This document shows positions 52,396 to 60,886 of a stretch of 64,000 nt of DNA, in pieces (within the stretch, counting starts at the first letter, position 1; every line of letters starts with the position of its first letter). This DNA is from Methyloligella solikamskensis (GTDB lineage: Bacteria > Pseudomonadota > Alphaproteobacteria > Rhizobiales > Methyloligellaceae). Position numbers and translations under genes: made by a program. The stretch lies in the NCBI RefSeq assembly GCF_042676065.1, contig NZ_JBHTJO010000001.1, positions 186,001 to 250,000 of the forward strand. The letters are read 5' to 3'. Under the pieces are notes generated by a model. That model was not told the origin of the DNA. It was given only the letters and a program-made list of their open reading frames with translations, and did not search any database.

Positions 52396-53982
52396 ATGGA
52401 TCAGCGAAAGATCGGCCGCGCGCTACTCTCTGTCAGCGATAAGACAGGCCTCGTCGATTTTGCACGTGGGCTTGCGAAGCGCGGCGTGAAGCTCGTTTCC
52501 ACCGGCGGGACGGCCCGCACGCTGAAAGAGGCCGGGCTGGAGGTTCAGGACGTCTCGGATCTCACCGGTTTTCCGGAGATGATGGACGGGCGGGTGAAGA
52601 CGCTCCATCCGACGGTGCATGGCGGGCTGCTCGCCAAGCGGGACGATGCGGACCACGTCGCGGCCATGGAAGCCCACAACATTCCGCCCATCGATCTGCT
52701 GGCGGTCAATCTCTACCCCTTCGTCAAGACGGTCGAAGGCGGCGCGGACTACGACACAGCAGTGGAGAATATCGATATCGGCGGTCCGGCGATGATCCGC
52801 GCGGCAGCGAAGAACCATGACGGCGTGGCCGTGGTGGTGGAGCCCGGGGATTACGAGCGGCTTCTAACGGCGTTGGACGAGGGCGATGGGGCGACGCCGC
52901 TTTCCCTGCGCAAGGAGCTGGCGGCCAAGGCCTATGCCCATACGGCGGCCTATGACGCAGCGATCTCCCGCTGGTTCGCCGAGCAGATCGGCGACGACAC
53001 CCCACAGACCCGCACGATTTCGGGTCAGCTTTCTTTGGCGCTCCGCTACGGCGAGAACCCCCATCAGGAGGCCGCCTTCTACAAGACGGGCGAGAAGCGC
53101 TTCGGGGTTGCGAGCGCGGAGCTGGTTCAGGGGAAGGCGCTCTCCTACAACAATCTCAATGACACGGATGCAGCCTATGAGCTGGTTGCCGAGTTCGATT
53201 CGAACGAGACGGCGGCCATCGCCATCATCAAGCACGCCAATCCGTGCGGCGTGGCCCAGGCCGCGACCCTGAAAGAGGCTTACGAGAAGGCGCTGGCTTG
53301 CGACTCCGTGAGCGCCTTCGGCGGTATCGTGGCGGCGAACCGGAAGCTGGATGCGGACGCGGCGGAAGAGATCGTCAAGATTTTCACCGAGGTGATCATC
53401 GCGCCCGATGCGAGCGACGAGGCGAAGCAGATTATCTCGCAAAAGAAGAATCTGCGGCTTCTGCTGGCGGGCGGGCTGCCCGATCCTACCGAAGCCGGGC
53501 TGACCTTCCGGTCGCTGGCCGGGGGCTTCCTGGTTCAGGGGCGGGACAACCAGACCCTCGATAGGGCCAATCTCAAGGTCGTGACCAAGACCCAGCCGAG
53601 CGAGTCGCAGCTCGCCGACATGATCTTCGCCTTCACGGTCGCCAAGCATGTGAAGTCCAACGCCATCGTCTACGCCAAGGACGGGGCGACGGTCGGGATT
53701 GGCGCCGGGCAGATGAGCCGGGTGGACTCTACCCGCGTGGCCTATTGGAAGGGCGAGGCGGCGGCAGAAGCGCTGGGACTCAAGGATGGCCTAACCGAAG
53801 GCGCGGTCGTCGCGTCCGACGCCTTCTTCCCCTTCGCCGACGGGATAGAGGTGCTGGCGGAAGCGGGCGCGACCGCCGTGATCCAGCCCGGCGGCTCCAT
53901 GCGGGATGAAGAGGTGATCGAGGCGGCCGACCGGCTCGGCCTCGCCATGGTCTTTACCGGCTTGCGCCACTTCCGGCACTAG
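52396..53982 (+). CDS. purH: bifunctional AICAR transformylase/IMP cyclohydrolase PurH
   Basis: PurH does the last two steps of IMP synthesis. The 528-residue protein has the N-terminal MGS-like cyclohydrolase domain (SVSDKTGLVDFARGLAKRGV, KLVSTGGTARTLKEAGLEV, TLHPTVHGGLLAKRDDADH) and the C-terminal transformylase domain (LRYGENPHQEAAFY, AIIKHANPCGVAQAATLKEA, ANRKLDADAAEEIVK and NAIVYAKDGATVGIGAGQMS then RVDSTRVA). I chose ATG 52396 as the family start; an earlier in-frame codon at 52288 would add 36 unlikely residues. It ends 9 nt before the convergent MFS gene. Confidence 0.96.
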   Translation: MDQRKIGRALLSVSDKTGLVDFARGLAKRGVKLVSTGGTARTLKEAGLEVQDVSDLTGFPEMMDGRVKTLHPTVHGGLLAKRDDADHVAAMEAHNIPPIDLLAVNLYPFVKTVEGGADYDTAVENIDIGGPAMIRAAAKNHDGVAVVVEPGDYERLLTALDEGDGATPLSLRKELAAKAYAHTAAYDAAISRWFAEQIGDDTPQTRTISGQLSLALRYGENPHQEAAFYKTGEKRFGVASAELVQGKALSYNNLNDTDAAYELVAEFDSNETAAIAIIKHANPCGVAQAATLKEAYEKALACDSVSAFGGIVAANRKLDADAAEEIVKIFTEVIIAPDASDEAKQIISQKKNLRLLLAGGLPDPTEAGLTFRSLAGGFLVQGRDNQTLDRANLKVVTKTQPSESQLADMIFAFTVAKHVKSNAIVYAKDGATVGIGAGQMSRVDSTRVAYWKGEAAAEALGLKDGLTEGAVVASDAFFPFADGIEVLAEAGATAVIQPGGSMRDEEVIEAADRLGLAMVFTGLRHFRH

Positions 53983-53991
53983 TTTGCGGCA

Positions 53992-55377
53992 CTAATCCCG
54001 GGCACTTGCCGGCAACCTCACTTTCATCAGCAGCCACAGCCCTGCGAGCAGGAACGCCACGGAGGTGGAGATACCGATGCGCTGGCTGTTGGCCAAATAG
54101 GTCACCGCGCCGATGGCAAGCGGCGCTGCGAAAGCCGTGACCTTTCCGGAGAAGGCGAAGAAGCCGAAGAACTCCGTCGTCTGGCCTTCCGGAGTCAGCC
54201 GCGCCATGAGGGTGCGGCTCGCCGCCTGGATGGGGCCTGAAGCAATCCCGATCAGCATGGCGAAGACGAGATAGGCCTGCTCCCCCACGGACGCGAAGAG
54301 CGGGGCGCCCTCTTCGGCGGGCGCGACCTGGAGCACGAACAAGATCTCGTCGGGGTCGATGGAAAGCACGCCGATCGCGCCCACGATCAGCAGAAGCAGC
54401 ATGGCGGCGATAACGGGCTTCGGTCCGAACCTGTCGTCGAGATGACCGCCCGCCCAGGCACCGAGGGCCGCGGCGACAGCCAGGATGATGCCGAACAGGC
54501 CCATCTCCGTGGCCTGCCAGCCGAAGACGGTCGCGGCATAGATGCCGCCGAAGGCGAAGATGGCGCCGAGACCGTCGGCATAGAGCATGCGGGCCAGCAG
54601 AAAGAGCGCAGCCTGACGGTGTTCCCGCACGAGTTTGCGGAGCTGAGTGATAAGGCCAGGCCTGCGCGTCGGTGCGACTTTACGGGCGGCCACCGGCCTG
54701 TCCGGCGTGAAGAGGAAGAGGGGCAGGACGAAGACGACGTACCAAAGGGCCGAGAACGGCCCGACGAAGCGGTCCCCTTCCCGGGAGGCCGTACCGAGCG
54801 GGAGGAGCGGATCGAGCCCCAACAGGGTCTTGCCCGTATCGGGATCGGCCACGAGGAGGCCCGCGACCACAACGAGGCTCAGCAAACCCCCGACATAGCC
54901 TGCCGCCCAGCCCGTGCCGGAGAGCTTGCCGAGATTTCGGTTCGGCACGAGGTCGGGCATCATGGCGTTGTTGAAGACGGCGGCGAGCTCCGCCGCCATC
55001 AGGGCGATGCCGAAGGCTACCAGAATAATCAGCGCTCGGCCGGGATAGGCCGGGTCGGCGAGCCACAGGCCGCACAGCCCGACAACGAGCAGCACGGAGA
55101 AGAGCGCGATCCAGGGTTTGCGCCGCTGATGGCGCGCGTCGGCATAGCCGCCAAGAATGGGCGCCAGGATCGCCGCAAGGAGCTGCCCGAACCCCGTGGC
55201 GTAGCCCCACAGGCTCGCCCCGAGGATGGGATCGGCGGAGAAGCCGTTCACGAAATAGGGCGCGAAGAGAAAGGTGACGACCAGGGTGTAGAAGGGCTGG
55301 GTCGCCCAATCGAACATGATCCAGCCGAATAGAGCGCGAGGGCGGCTTCCGCCGCTAGCGGACGGTGGCGTCGCCAT
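53992..55377 (-). CDS. UMF1/Atg22-type MFS transporter
   Basis: The 461-residue protein has about twelve transmembrane helices. The beginning RALFGWIMFDWATQPFYTLV is the signature of the UMF1 family, which includes yeast vacuolar Atg22. AAELAAVFNNAMMPDLVPNR and ASGPIQAASRTLMARLTPEG are further family motifs. The substrate is unknown; Atg22 exports amino acids from the vacuole. It overlaps the end of the upstream TPM gene by 23 nt, so it is probably the last gene of the run mscS-lemA-TPM-TPM-umf1. Confidence 0.88.
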   Translation of the reverse strand: MATPPSASGGSRPRALFGWIMFDWATQPFYTLVVTFLFAPYFVNGFSADPILGASLWGYATGFGQLLAAILAPILGGYADARHQRRKPWIALFSVLLVVGLCGLWLADPAYPGRALIILVAFGIALMAAELAAVFNNAMMPDLVPNRNLGKLSGTGWAAGYVGGLLSLVVVAGLLVADPDTGKTLLGLDPLLPLGTASREGDRFVGPFSALWYVVFVLPLFLFTPDRPVAARKVAPTRRPGLITQLRKLVREHRQAALFLLARMLYADGLGAIFAFGGIYAATVFGWQATEMGLFGIILAVAAALGAWAGGHLDDRFGPKPVIAAMLLLLIVGAIGVLSIDPDEILFVLQVAPAEEGAPLFASVGEQAYLVFAMLIGIASGPIQAASRTLMARLTPEGQTTEFFGFFAFSGKVTAFAAPLAIGAVTYLANSQRIGISTSVAFLLAGLWLLMKVRLPASARD

Positions 55378-55996
55378 CCAGCACGATCAGATGATTGGGA
55401 AGCTCGTCGCATTCCATCCCGTCGGGCGGGAAATGCTCGGCCAGGACGTCGCCGCAGCGGGCGATGGCCCTGGTGAAGGCTTCCGTCTGATCGCCGGCGC
55501 GAATGCGTTCAAGGAAGATCTCGACGATGCCGTCCCAGACCTCCTGATCGACCTTCTCGAACACCGCCTCGTCTGCGATCACCTCGGCAAAGCGCTCGGC
55601 CATGGAAACGAAGAGCAGGATGCCGGTGCGGCCCTGGGTCGTGTGAAGGTTCTGGGCGAGGAACTGATCGACGGCCTTGGCATGCGCCCGGGCGCGCTTG
55701 ATGCTCGGCGGCACCAGGGAAAAGCGCAGCGCATCCAGGCGCAGGATCGGCAAGAGCAGCAGGAAGGTGACGAGCTGAATGGCGTAAACCAGGTCGAGAG
55801 CCCAGTCGGTGAAGACCATCAAGGGGATCGGCACAGCCAGCGCGATCAAGGCGGACCAAAGCACGGTGAAGGAGGCGTAGCCGTCCGAGGCGTGGGCGAC
55901 GATTACAACGATCTCGCCCGAGGTCCGGGTCTCGGCGCGGGTGATGGCCTGGGCGATCTCGGCCCGGTCTTCGACGGTGAAGTCTATCTTCGCCAC
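55355..55996 (-). CDS. TPM-domain membrane protein
   Basis: From the GTG at 55996, which has AAGGGG 7 nt upstream, the product has 213 residues; a longer frame to 56098 would overlap the previous gene heavily. It has a TPM (Psb32/YgcG-like) region, with AQAITRAETRTSGEIVVIVA first and then two hydrophobic segments (FTVLWSALIALAVPIPLMVF, LVTFLLLLPILRLDALRF), followed by HTTQGRTGILLFVSMAERFA and EVIADEAVFEKVDQEVWDGI. Proteins of this kind pair with a secreted TPM protein and LemA. The function is unknown, possibly membrane quality control. Confidence 0.8.
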   Translation of the reverse strand: MAKIDFTVEDRAEIAQAITRAETRTSGEIVVIVAHASDGYASFTVLWSALIALAVPIPLMVFTDWALDLVYAIQLVTFLLLLPILRLDALRFSLVPPSIKRARAHAKAVDQFLAQNLHTTQGRTGILLFVSMAERFAEVIADEAVFEKVDQEVWDGIVEIFLERIRAGDQTEAFTRAIARCGDVLAEHFPPDGMECDELPNHLIVLDGDATVR

Positions 55997-56033
55997 GAAT
56001 GGACCCCTTCGTTTTCGTGAATCATGGCCGACC

Positions 56034-56807
56034 TCACCAGCTCCCCGACGAGCCGCCGCCACCGAAGCCGCCGCCCCCTCCGGAGAACCCTCCGCCACCG
56101 CCGAATCCGCCGCCGCTCGAGCCGCCGCCCCAGCTAGACCGACGTCCGCTGCCGGTACCCGGTCCCGGACCGTAGCTCAGAACGTAGACCACATAGGCGA
56201 TGATCACGATCCAGATGATGATCGTGATCCAGTCGACCTCGTCGTCGGCGTATTGGGGGGGTACGGCGCGCTGCTGGAGCTCTTCCTCATGACCGGTAAG
56301 CGCCAGGGTGATGTCGTCCACGCCGGATTCGATGCCGCCGGGAAAGTCGCCGTTGCGGAAGCGCGGCAAGATCGAGTTCTCGATGATGAGATGGGTGAGG
56401 ATGTCGGTAAGCTTGCCTTCCAGGCCGTAGCCCACCTCGATGCGCACCTTCCGCTCCTTGGGCGCCACGATCAGCAGCACGCCGTTGTCGAGCTGCTTGG
56501 TGCCGATGCCCCAATGGCGGCCGAGCTGATAGCCGAAATCCTCGATGGTCTCGCCCTGCAGGCTCGGCAGGGTGACGACGACGAGCTGGTCGGAGGTCTC
56601 ATCCTCCAGGGCTTTCAGCCTGGCGGTGAGGTCCGTTTCCTGGCTGGGATTGAGAAGGTTCGCGTCGTCGACCACCCGGCCGGTCAGTGCCGGGAAGTCG
56701 GGCGCGGCATGGACCGTGGCCGGAAGGAAGAGATACAGAGCCAGGACGGTGAGCACGCCTGCGAGACAGGCCATCGTCGATCGCAGCTGCCGGCCGGGAT
56801 GCGGCAT
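56034..56807 (-). CDS. secreted TPM-domain protein (YgcG type)
   Basis: The 257-residue protein starts with a signal peptide (ACLAGVLTVLALYLFLPATV then HAAPDFP). The TPM domain (about 40-165) reads LTGRVVDDANLLNPSQETDL, LKALEDETSDQLVVVTLPSL, YQLGRHWGIGTKQLDNGVLL and IVAPKERKVRIEVGYGLEGK. A transmembrane helix (ITIIIWIVIIAYVVYVLSYG) and a C-terminal glycine/serine-rich tail (GGGSSGGGFGGGGGFSGGGG) follow. It should be inner-membrane anchored with the TPM domain in the periplasm. It lies between lemA and a second TPM gene, a common bacterial set. Confidence 0.9.
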   Translation of the reverse strand: MPHPGRQLRSTMACLAGVLTVLALYLFLPATVHAAPDFPALTGRVVDDANLLNPSQETDLTARLKALEDETSDQLVVVTLPSLQGETIEDFGYQLGRHWGIGTKQLDNGVLLIVAPKERKVRIEVGYGLEGKLTDILTHLIIENSILPRFRNGDFPGGIESGVDDITLALTGHEEELQQRAVPPQYADDEVDWITIIIWIVIIAYVVYVLSYGPGPGTGSGRRSSWGGGSSGGGFGGGGGFSGGGGGFGGGGSSGSW

Positions 56808-56834
56808 GGCGTGCCTCCGAATTCCGCTCAGGCC

Positions 56835-57446
56835 CTAGAAGCTCACCTTGGGCGCCTCGTCGCTCCCCGGATTGGCCGAGAAGTTCTGCATAGGCTCGGA
56901 GTCAGGATACATCAGCGCGCGCCACCAGCGGCCGGGAATAGTCCGGAGCTCGGTGTTGTAGGCGCGGACCGCCTCCACATAGTCGCGGCGGGCGACGGCG
57001 ATGCGGTTCTCGGTGCCCTCGAGCTGAGACTGGAGGGCCAGATAATTCTTGTTGGCCTTCAGGTCCGGGTAGTTCTCCACCACGACAAGGAGCCGGCCGA
57101 GAGCGGAGGACAGCTCGCCCTGGGCGTCCTGGAATTTCTGGAAGGCTTCCGGATTTGTGGTGATGTCCTCCGGAATCTGCATCTGGGTCGCCTTGGCGCG
57201 GGCCTCGACCACGTCGGTCAGCACCTCACGCTCATGGGCGGCTGAGCCCTTCACGGTCTCCACGAGATTGGGAATGAGATCGGCCCGGCGCTGATACTGG
57301 TTCTCGACCTGGCTCCAGGCTGCCTTGGCCTGCTCTTCGAGGGTGGGAATGGTGTTGATGCCGCAACCGGCGAGAAGCGTGGCGGCAAAGCCGATGAGCG
57401 CCGCGCGGACGATTAAGCGCCGCGGCGCCTGCGAGATAGCCAACAT
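56835..57446 (-). CDS. lemA: LemA family lipoprotein
   Basis: From the ATG at 57446, which has GGGAGGA 5 nt upstream, the product has 203 residues. A lipoprotein signal (IVRAALIGFAATLLAGCG; LAGC) is followed by the LemA helices: AKAAWSQVENQYQRRADLIP, NLVETVKGSAAHEREVLTDV, VEARAKATQMQ, LGRLLVVVENYPDLKANKNY and ALQSQLEGTENRIAVARRDY. LemA proteins are membrane-associated coiled coils of unclear function and are usually found next to TPM genes, as here (28 nt). Confidence 0.93.
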   Translation of the reverse strand: MLAISQAPRRLIVRAALIGFAATLLAGCGINTIPTLEEQAKAAWSQVENQYQRRADLIPNLVETVKGSAAHEREVLTDVVEARAKATQMQIPEDITTNPEAFQKFQDAQGELSSALGRLLVVVENYPDLKANKNYLALQSQLEGTENRIAVARRDYVEAVRAYNTELRTIPGRWWRALMYPDSEPMQNFSANPGSDEAPKVSF

Positions 57447-57611
57447 CCGATTCCTCCCTCGGAAATTCGTGCTTGTCGCGAATGGCGGGACACGTTGGCC
57501 CAGCCCGTGCCCGGCGCCTGCCCCCGTTGCCATTGGCGCAAGCCCCAGCCTGTTTCGATGTATGGGGCGGAAACCGCCAAGGCAAGCGGTTTCCCGGGAC
57601 CTTGCAGCCCG

Positions 57612-58751
57612 TCAGGCCCTGGATTGCTGGCCTTCGGCGCGCCCGTCGCCGTCCGGCTGAAGGCGGACCGGGATCTTGCCGCCGGCCTCCGTAAGGGCCG
57701 AATCGAAAGCCTGAAGATGCAGGGTCCGGGTCGGGAAGGCGAAGTCGATGCCCTGCTCGCCGAAGGTCCGGAAGATGCCGAAATTGATCGCCTGCTGAAC
57801 GTCCATATAGACGCTGTAGTCCTCGCTCAGCACGTAATAGACGATCTCGAAATTGAGCGAGGAATCGCCGTAGGTGGCGAAGTGTGCGCGGTCGAACCGG
57901 GCGCGTTCGGTGTTCTCCACCACGTCCTCGATGATGGACGGAATTGCTTCCAGCTTGTCGGGCGTCGTGTCGTAGACGATGCCGATATGGAACACGATCC
58001 GGCGCTCGGCCATGCGCTTGTAGTTGTGGATCCGCGAGGTGATCAGGTCCGAATTGGCGCAGACGATCTGCTCGCCGGACAGGCTGCGGATGCGCGTCGT
58101 CTTGATGCCGATCTTTTCGACGTTGCCTTGCTGGTCGCCGAAAATGATGAAGTCGCCAACCTCGAAGGGCCGGTCTAGGACGATGGCCAGGGACGAGAAG
58201 AGATCGCCCAGCACGTTCTGGGCGGCCAGGGCGACGGCCACGCCGCCGATGCCGAGACCGGCGATCAGGGCGGTGATATCGAAGCCGACATTGTCGAGGA
58301 TCAGCAGCAGCGCCAGGGACCAGATGGTCACCCGGGCGAGAGCCTGCATGAGCGAGATTGCGCTGCGGATGGGCGCCTTGGTCCGGGTGGTGGCGAAGCG
58401 CCAGACGAGACCGGCGCGGGCGATCCGGTCCGCCCAGACCGCACATTGCAGGAAGAGCGCGATGACGAAGACCGTCTCGATCAGGTCTTCGGATGCGTTG
58501 GGCAGGGAGAGCACCGTGCTGCCCGCATAGATCGACGCGACGACAATGAAGATGGTGGAAAGCCGTTCGACCAAATCCGCGAAGATATGCGACCAGGCCA
58601 TATCGGCTTCGGGACGCGGCTTCGGCAGCCGCTTCAGCAGGATGAAGCGCAGGCCCATCAGCGCGCTGGCCGTGACCGCGATGATGATCGCCGCCAGGAT
58701 CCAGAGGGTGATGATGTTCCCGTAGATCTCGTTTTCCAGGTACTGAAGCAT
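57612..58751 (-). CDS. MscS-family mechanosensitive channel
   Basis: The 379-residue protein has about four N-terminal hydrophobic segments and the MscS core: NVGFDITALIAGLGIGGVAV (pore-lining TM3), ALAAQNVLGDLFSSLAIVLD, RPFEVGDFIIFGDQQGNVEK, IGIKTTRIRSLSGEQIVCAN and SDLITSRIHNYKRMAERRIV. The C-terminal cytoplasmic domain ends in a short basic tail. Such channels open on membrane tension to relieve osmotic shock. It heads the minus-strand run with lemA and the TPM genes, 165 nt upstream of lemA. Confidence 0.92.
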   Translation of the reverse strand: MLQYLENEIYGNIITLWILAAIIIAVTASALMGLRFILLKRLPKPRPEADMAWSHIFADLVERLSTIFIVVASIYAGSTVLSLPNASEDLIETVFVIALFLQCAVWADRIARAGLVWRFATTRTKAPIRSAISLMQALARVTIWSLALLLILDNVGFDITALIAGLGIGGVAVALAAQNVLGDLFSSLAIVLDRPFEVGDFIIFGDQQGNVEKIGIKTTRIRSLSGEQIVCANSDLITSRIHNYKRMAERRIVFHIGIVYDTTPDKLEAIPSIIEDVVENTERARFDRAHFATYGDSSLNFEIVYYVLSEDYSVYMDVQQAINFGIFRTFGEQGIDFAFPTRTLHLQAFDSALTEAGGKIPVRLQPDGDGRAEGQQSRA

Positions 58752-59175
58752 GCCTTCCCTATGCGCTAGCGGCGGTCACCCGGCCCCGGATGGCCTTTCC
58801 TCTCCCATAGCAGTGTGCCGGGATCAAGATGCGGGCCTCAGAGCGACGGAAATGTGATTCGGTGCCTAACGGGTCCTGAAGCGCTGCAACAACTGTTGCT
58901 AGAAGGAAACAAACGATAAGAATCTGTCTCGGCGGAACGCTTCCATTCAGCTCTCGTTCACATGGATGTGCAATTGTTTAGCTGAGCGGCTGTGTCCAGA
59001 TTATAAAAGTTTTCCGTAACTTGCGGTCTGTCAGAGTGTGACCTGAACGGCCCGGTGCGGAAGACCTTAGCGATCGGCACGTTTCGTGGAGGCATGTTTG
59101 GCCTTCACAATGGAGCCATGAGTCACGAGTTTAGTCTCCCTCCCGTAGGAGCGGGCATCTAGAGAGGGGATTGGG
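58752..59175. other. long intergenic region between mscS and the L,D-transpeptidase gene
   Basis: This 424-nt gap between divergent genes contains no credible coding frame. It is less GC-rich than the coding DNA. A candidate EcfG promoter at 58934-58958 reads toward the transpeptidase gene. Further on, TTATAA-like sequence near 59000 could be a housekeeping -10, but no good -35 is placed for it. Confidence 0.45.
58934..58958 (+). promoter_or_regulatory. candidate EcfG (general stress response) promoter
   Basis: GGAAC (58934-58938) and CGTT (58955-58958) are separated by 16 nt. This matches the alphaproteobacterial EcfG consensus GGAAC-N16/17-CGTT exactly. It lies about 220 bp upstream of the L,D-transpeptidase start and reads toward it. 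Confidence 0.6.
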
Positions 59176-60795
59176 GTGTTAACACGCATGACGATTGAGA
59201 CGGCCATCCGGGCCGTACGAGACGGCGGATATCGCAGTTTTCCGGCGATTGCGTCGGCAGGCATCCTGGCCGCAGCGATTTCGCTGGCGCCGGTGAATGG
59301 GCCGGCCTTCGCAGCCGATAAGAACAAGGACGCCGAAGCGACCGATCCGGTGACCCAAGCGGCCGCCAGCGACGAGCCGATGACGCTGATCGTCGCTCTG
59401 GACGCCCAGAAGGTCGACATCTATCGCGGGACCAAGCTCATCACGAGCTCCAGCGTCTCCACCGGCATGCGCGGCCACACCACGAAGAGTGGCGTGTTCA
59501 GCGTGTTGGAGAAGAAGCGCCGGCACTATTCCAACCTTTATAACGGCGCGCCTATGCCCTGGATGCAGCGGCTGACCTGGTCGGGGACCGCGCTTCATGC
59601 GGGCGCTCTTCCGGGCTATCCCGCCTCCCATGGCTGCATCCGCCTTCCTTACAACTTCGCGCCGAAGCTGTTCGAGATGACGGGTGTGGGCGAGAACGTC
59701 GTGGTTTCGCGCAATCGTCCGGAGCCGCGTATCATTGAGCACGCCAAGCTGTTCCAGCCGCTGCCGATGCCGACCCCGCCGGTGGTCTCCAAGGCCGACC
59801 GGACGAAGCAGAAGGCTAGCGCGGAGCAGGGCGAATCCCAGAGCTTTGCCGATGCCGCGAGCCCGGTGATCCTCGCCAATGCCGAGATGTCCTCGGACGA
59901 CGCGGCGGCGAAAAGCGATGCCGACGAGCATGCGATTGATCCGTACGACATCGCGAGCACCGACGACGCCGGCTCCGACATGGTGGATCGCGGCACCGAT
60001 CACGCGATAGACGTTGACCGTCCGCTGTCATTGGCGGCCAAGAAGCTGAATGCTGGCGGCCTCGATGCCGCTGCGGCGGCCGCTGAGCCGCGCAACGAAG
60101 CGCCGCTGCGTATCCTCATCACCAAGGCGACTAAGCGCGACCGGATCCGCGGCGTGCAGTTCCAGCTCGCCGATCTGGGCTACCTGACGCCGCAGATGTT
60201 CGACGGCACCTTCGGGAGCCTGACCATCGACGCGATCAAGGATTTCCAGCGCGATCACGACATGCCGCCCTCCGGCGCCGTCACCGACGATGTAGTCAAG
60301 GCGATCTACGAGGCCAACGGCAAGGACATGCCGCCGAACGGCCATCTGTTCGTGCGCCGGGAGTTCGACCGCGTGTATGACGTGCCGGCGGCGATCTCCA
60401 TGCCCAACCAGGATCTGGGTACCCATGTCTTCACGGCGATGAACTTCTCTTCCGGCGACACGAAAGCCCGCTGGATGGCCATCAGCACCAATGACGGCGA
60501 TCCCTATGCGGCGCTGGACCGGGTCGAGATTCCGGAAGAGGCGCGCCAGTGGATCTCCGAGCGGCTGACGCCGGGCTCCTCGCTGATCATTGGCGATACC
60601 GCGATCAACACTGCCGCCCTGCCCGAAGGCGCCGACTATGTCGTCCTTGCGGAAGATCCCGGCAAGCCTGCCGCGCGGCCGGTGAGCACTTACAGCCGTC
60701 CGCAGCAGCCGCGGGTGGAACAGCGCCGCTACTACTACGAGCCGCGCCGCCGCGAGCGCCGACGGACGGGCGGCCCCTTCTGGTTCCGCTACTAA
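59176..60795 (+). CDS. L,D-transpeptidase with peptidoglycan-binding domain
   Basis: The 539-residue protein starts at GTG 59176, with AGAGAGGGG 6 nt upstream (ATG 59188 is an alternative). A signal peptide ends near SLAPVNGPAFAADK. The YkuD catalytic domain lies at about 75-185, with the active-site motif HAGALPGYPASHGCIRLPYN (Cys nucleophile). A long acidic linker is followed by a peptidoglycan-binding domain (GVQFQLADLGYLTPQMFDGT, AIKDFQRDHDMPPSGAVTDD). The C-terminus is arginine/tyrosine-rich (RRYYYEPRRRERRRTGGPFW). Such enzymes form 3-3 crosslinks or anchor outer-membrane proteins to the wall. A candidate stress promoter lies upstream and a strong terminator downstream. Confidence 0.92.
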   Translation: MLTRMTIETAIRAVRDGGYRSFPAIASAGILAAAISLAPVNGPAFAADKNKDAEATDPVTQAAASDEPMTLIVALDAQKVDIYRGTKLITSSSVSTGMRGHTTKSGVFSVLEKKRRHYSNLYNGAPMPWMQRLTWSGTALHAGALPGYPASHGCIRLPYNFAPKLFEMTGVGENVVVSRNRPEPRIIEHAKLFQPLPMPTPPVVSKADRTKQKASAEQGESQSFADAASPVILANAEMSSDDAAAKSDADEHAIDPYDIASTDDAGSDMVDRGTDHAIDVDRPLSLAAKKLNAGGLDAAAAAAEPRNEAPLRILITKATKRDRIRGVQFQLADLGYLTPQMFDGTFGSLTIDAIKDFQRDHDMPPSGAVTDDVVKAIYEANGKDMPPNGHLFVRREFDRVYDVPAAISMPNQDLGTHVFTAMNFSSGDTKARWMAISTNDGDPYAALDRVEIPEEARQWISERLTPGSSLIIGDTAINTAALPEGADYVVLAEDPGKPAARPVSTYSRPQQPRVEQRRYYYEPRRRERRRTGGPFWFRY

Positions 60796-60824
60796 GCCGC
60801 ACCGCAAAACGACAGACGAAAAAC

Positions 60825-60856
60825 AAAGGCCTGGCGTCATATGACGTCAGGCCTTT
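60825..60856. terminator. bidirectional intrinsic terminator
   Basis: A 16-bp stem (AAAGGCCTGGCGTCAT / ATGACGTCAGGCCTTT, one G/T pair) is followed by TTTTCGTT on the plus strand and preceded by an A-rich run that serves the minus strand. It separates the L,D-transpeptidase gene from the convergent tetR-type gene. Confidence 0.9.
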
Positions 60857-60886
60857 TCGTTCCGGCAGTGTCCGTGGGTCAGGTCC

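Noticed and set aside
56034..56150. Glycine-codon repeat that looks like a simple DNA repeat
   Set aside because: It encodes the usual glycine/serine-rich C-terminal tail of YgcG-type TPM proteins.
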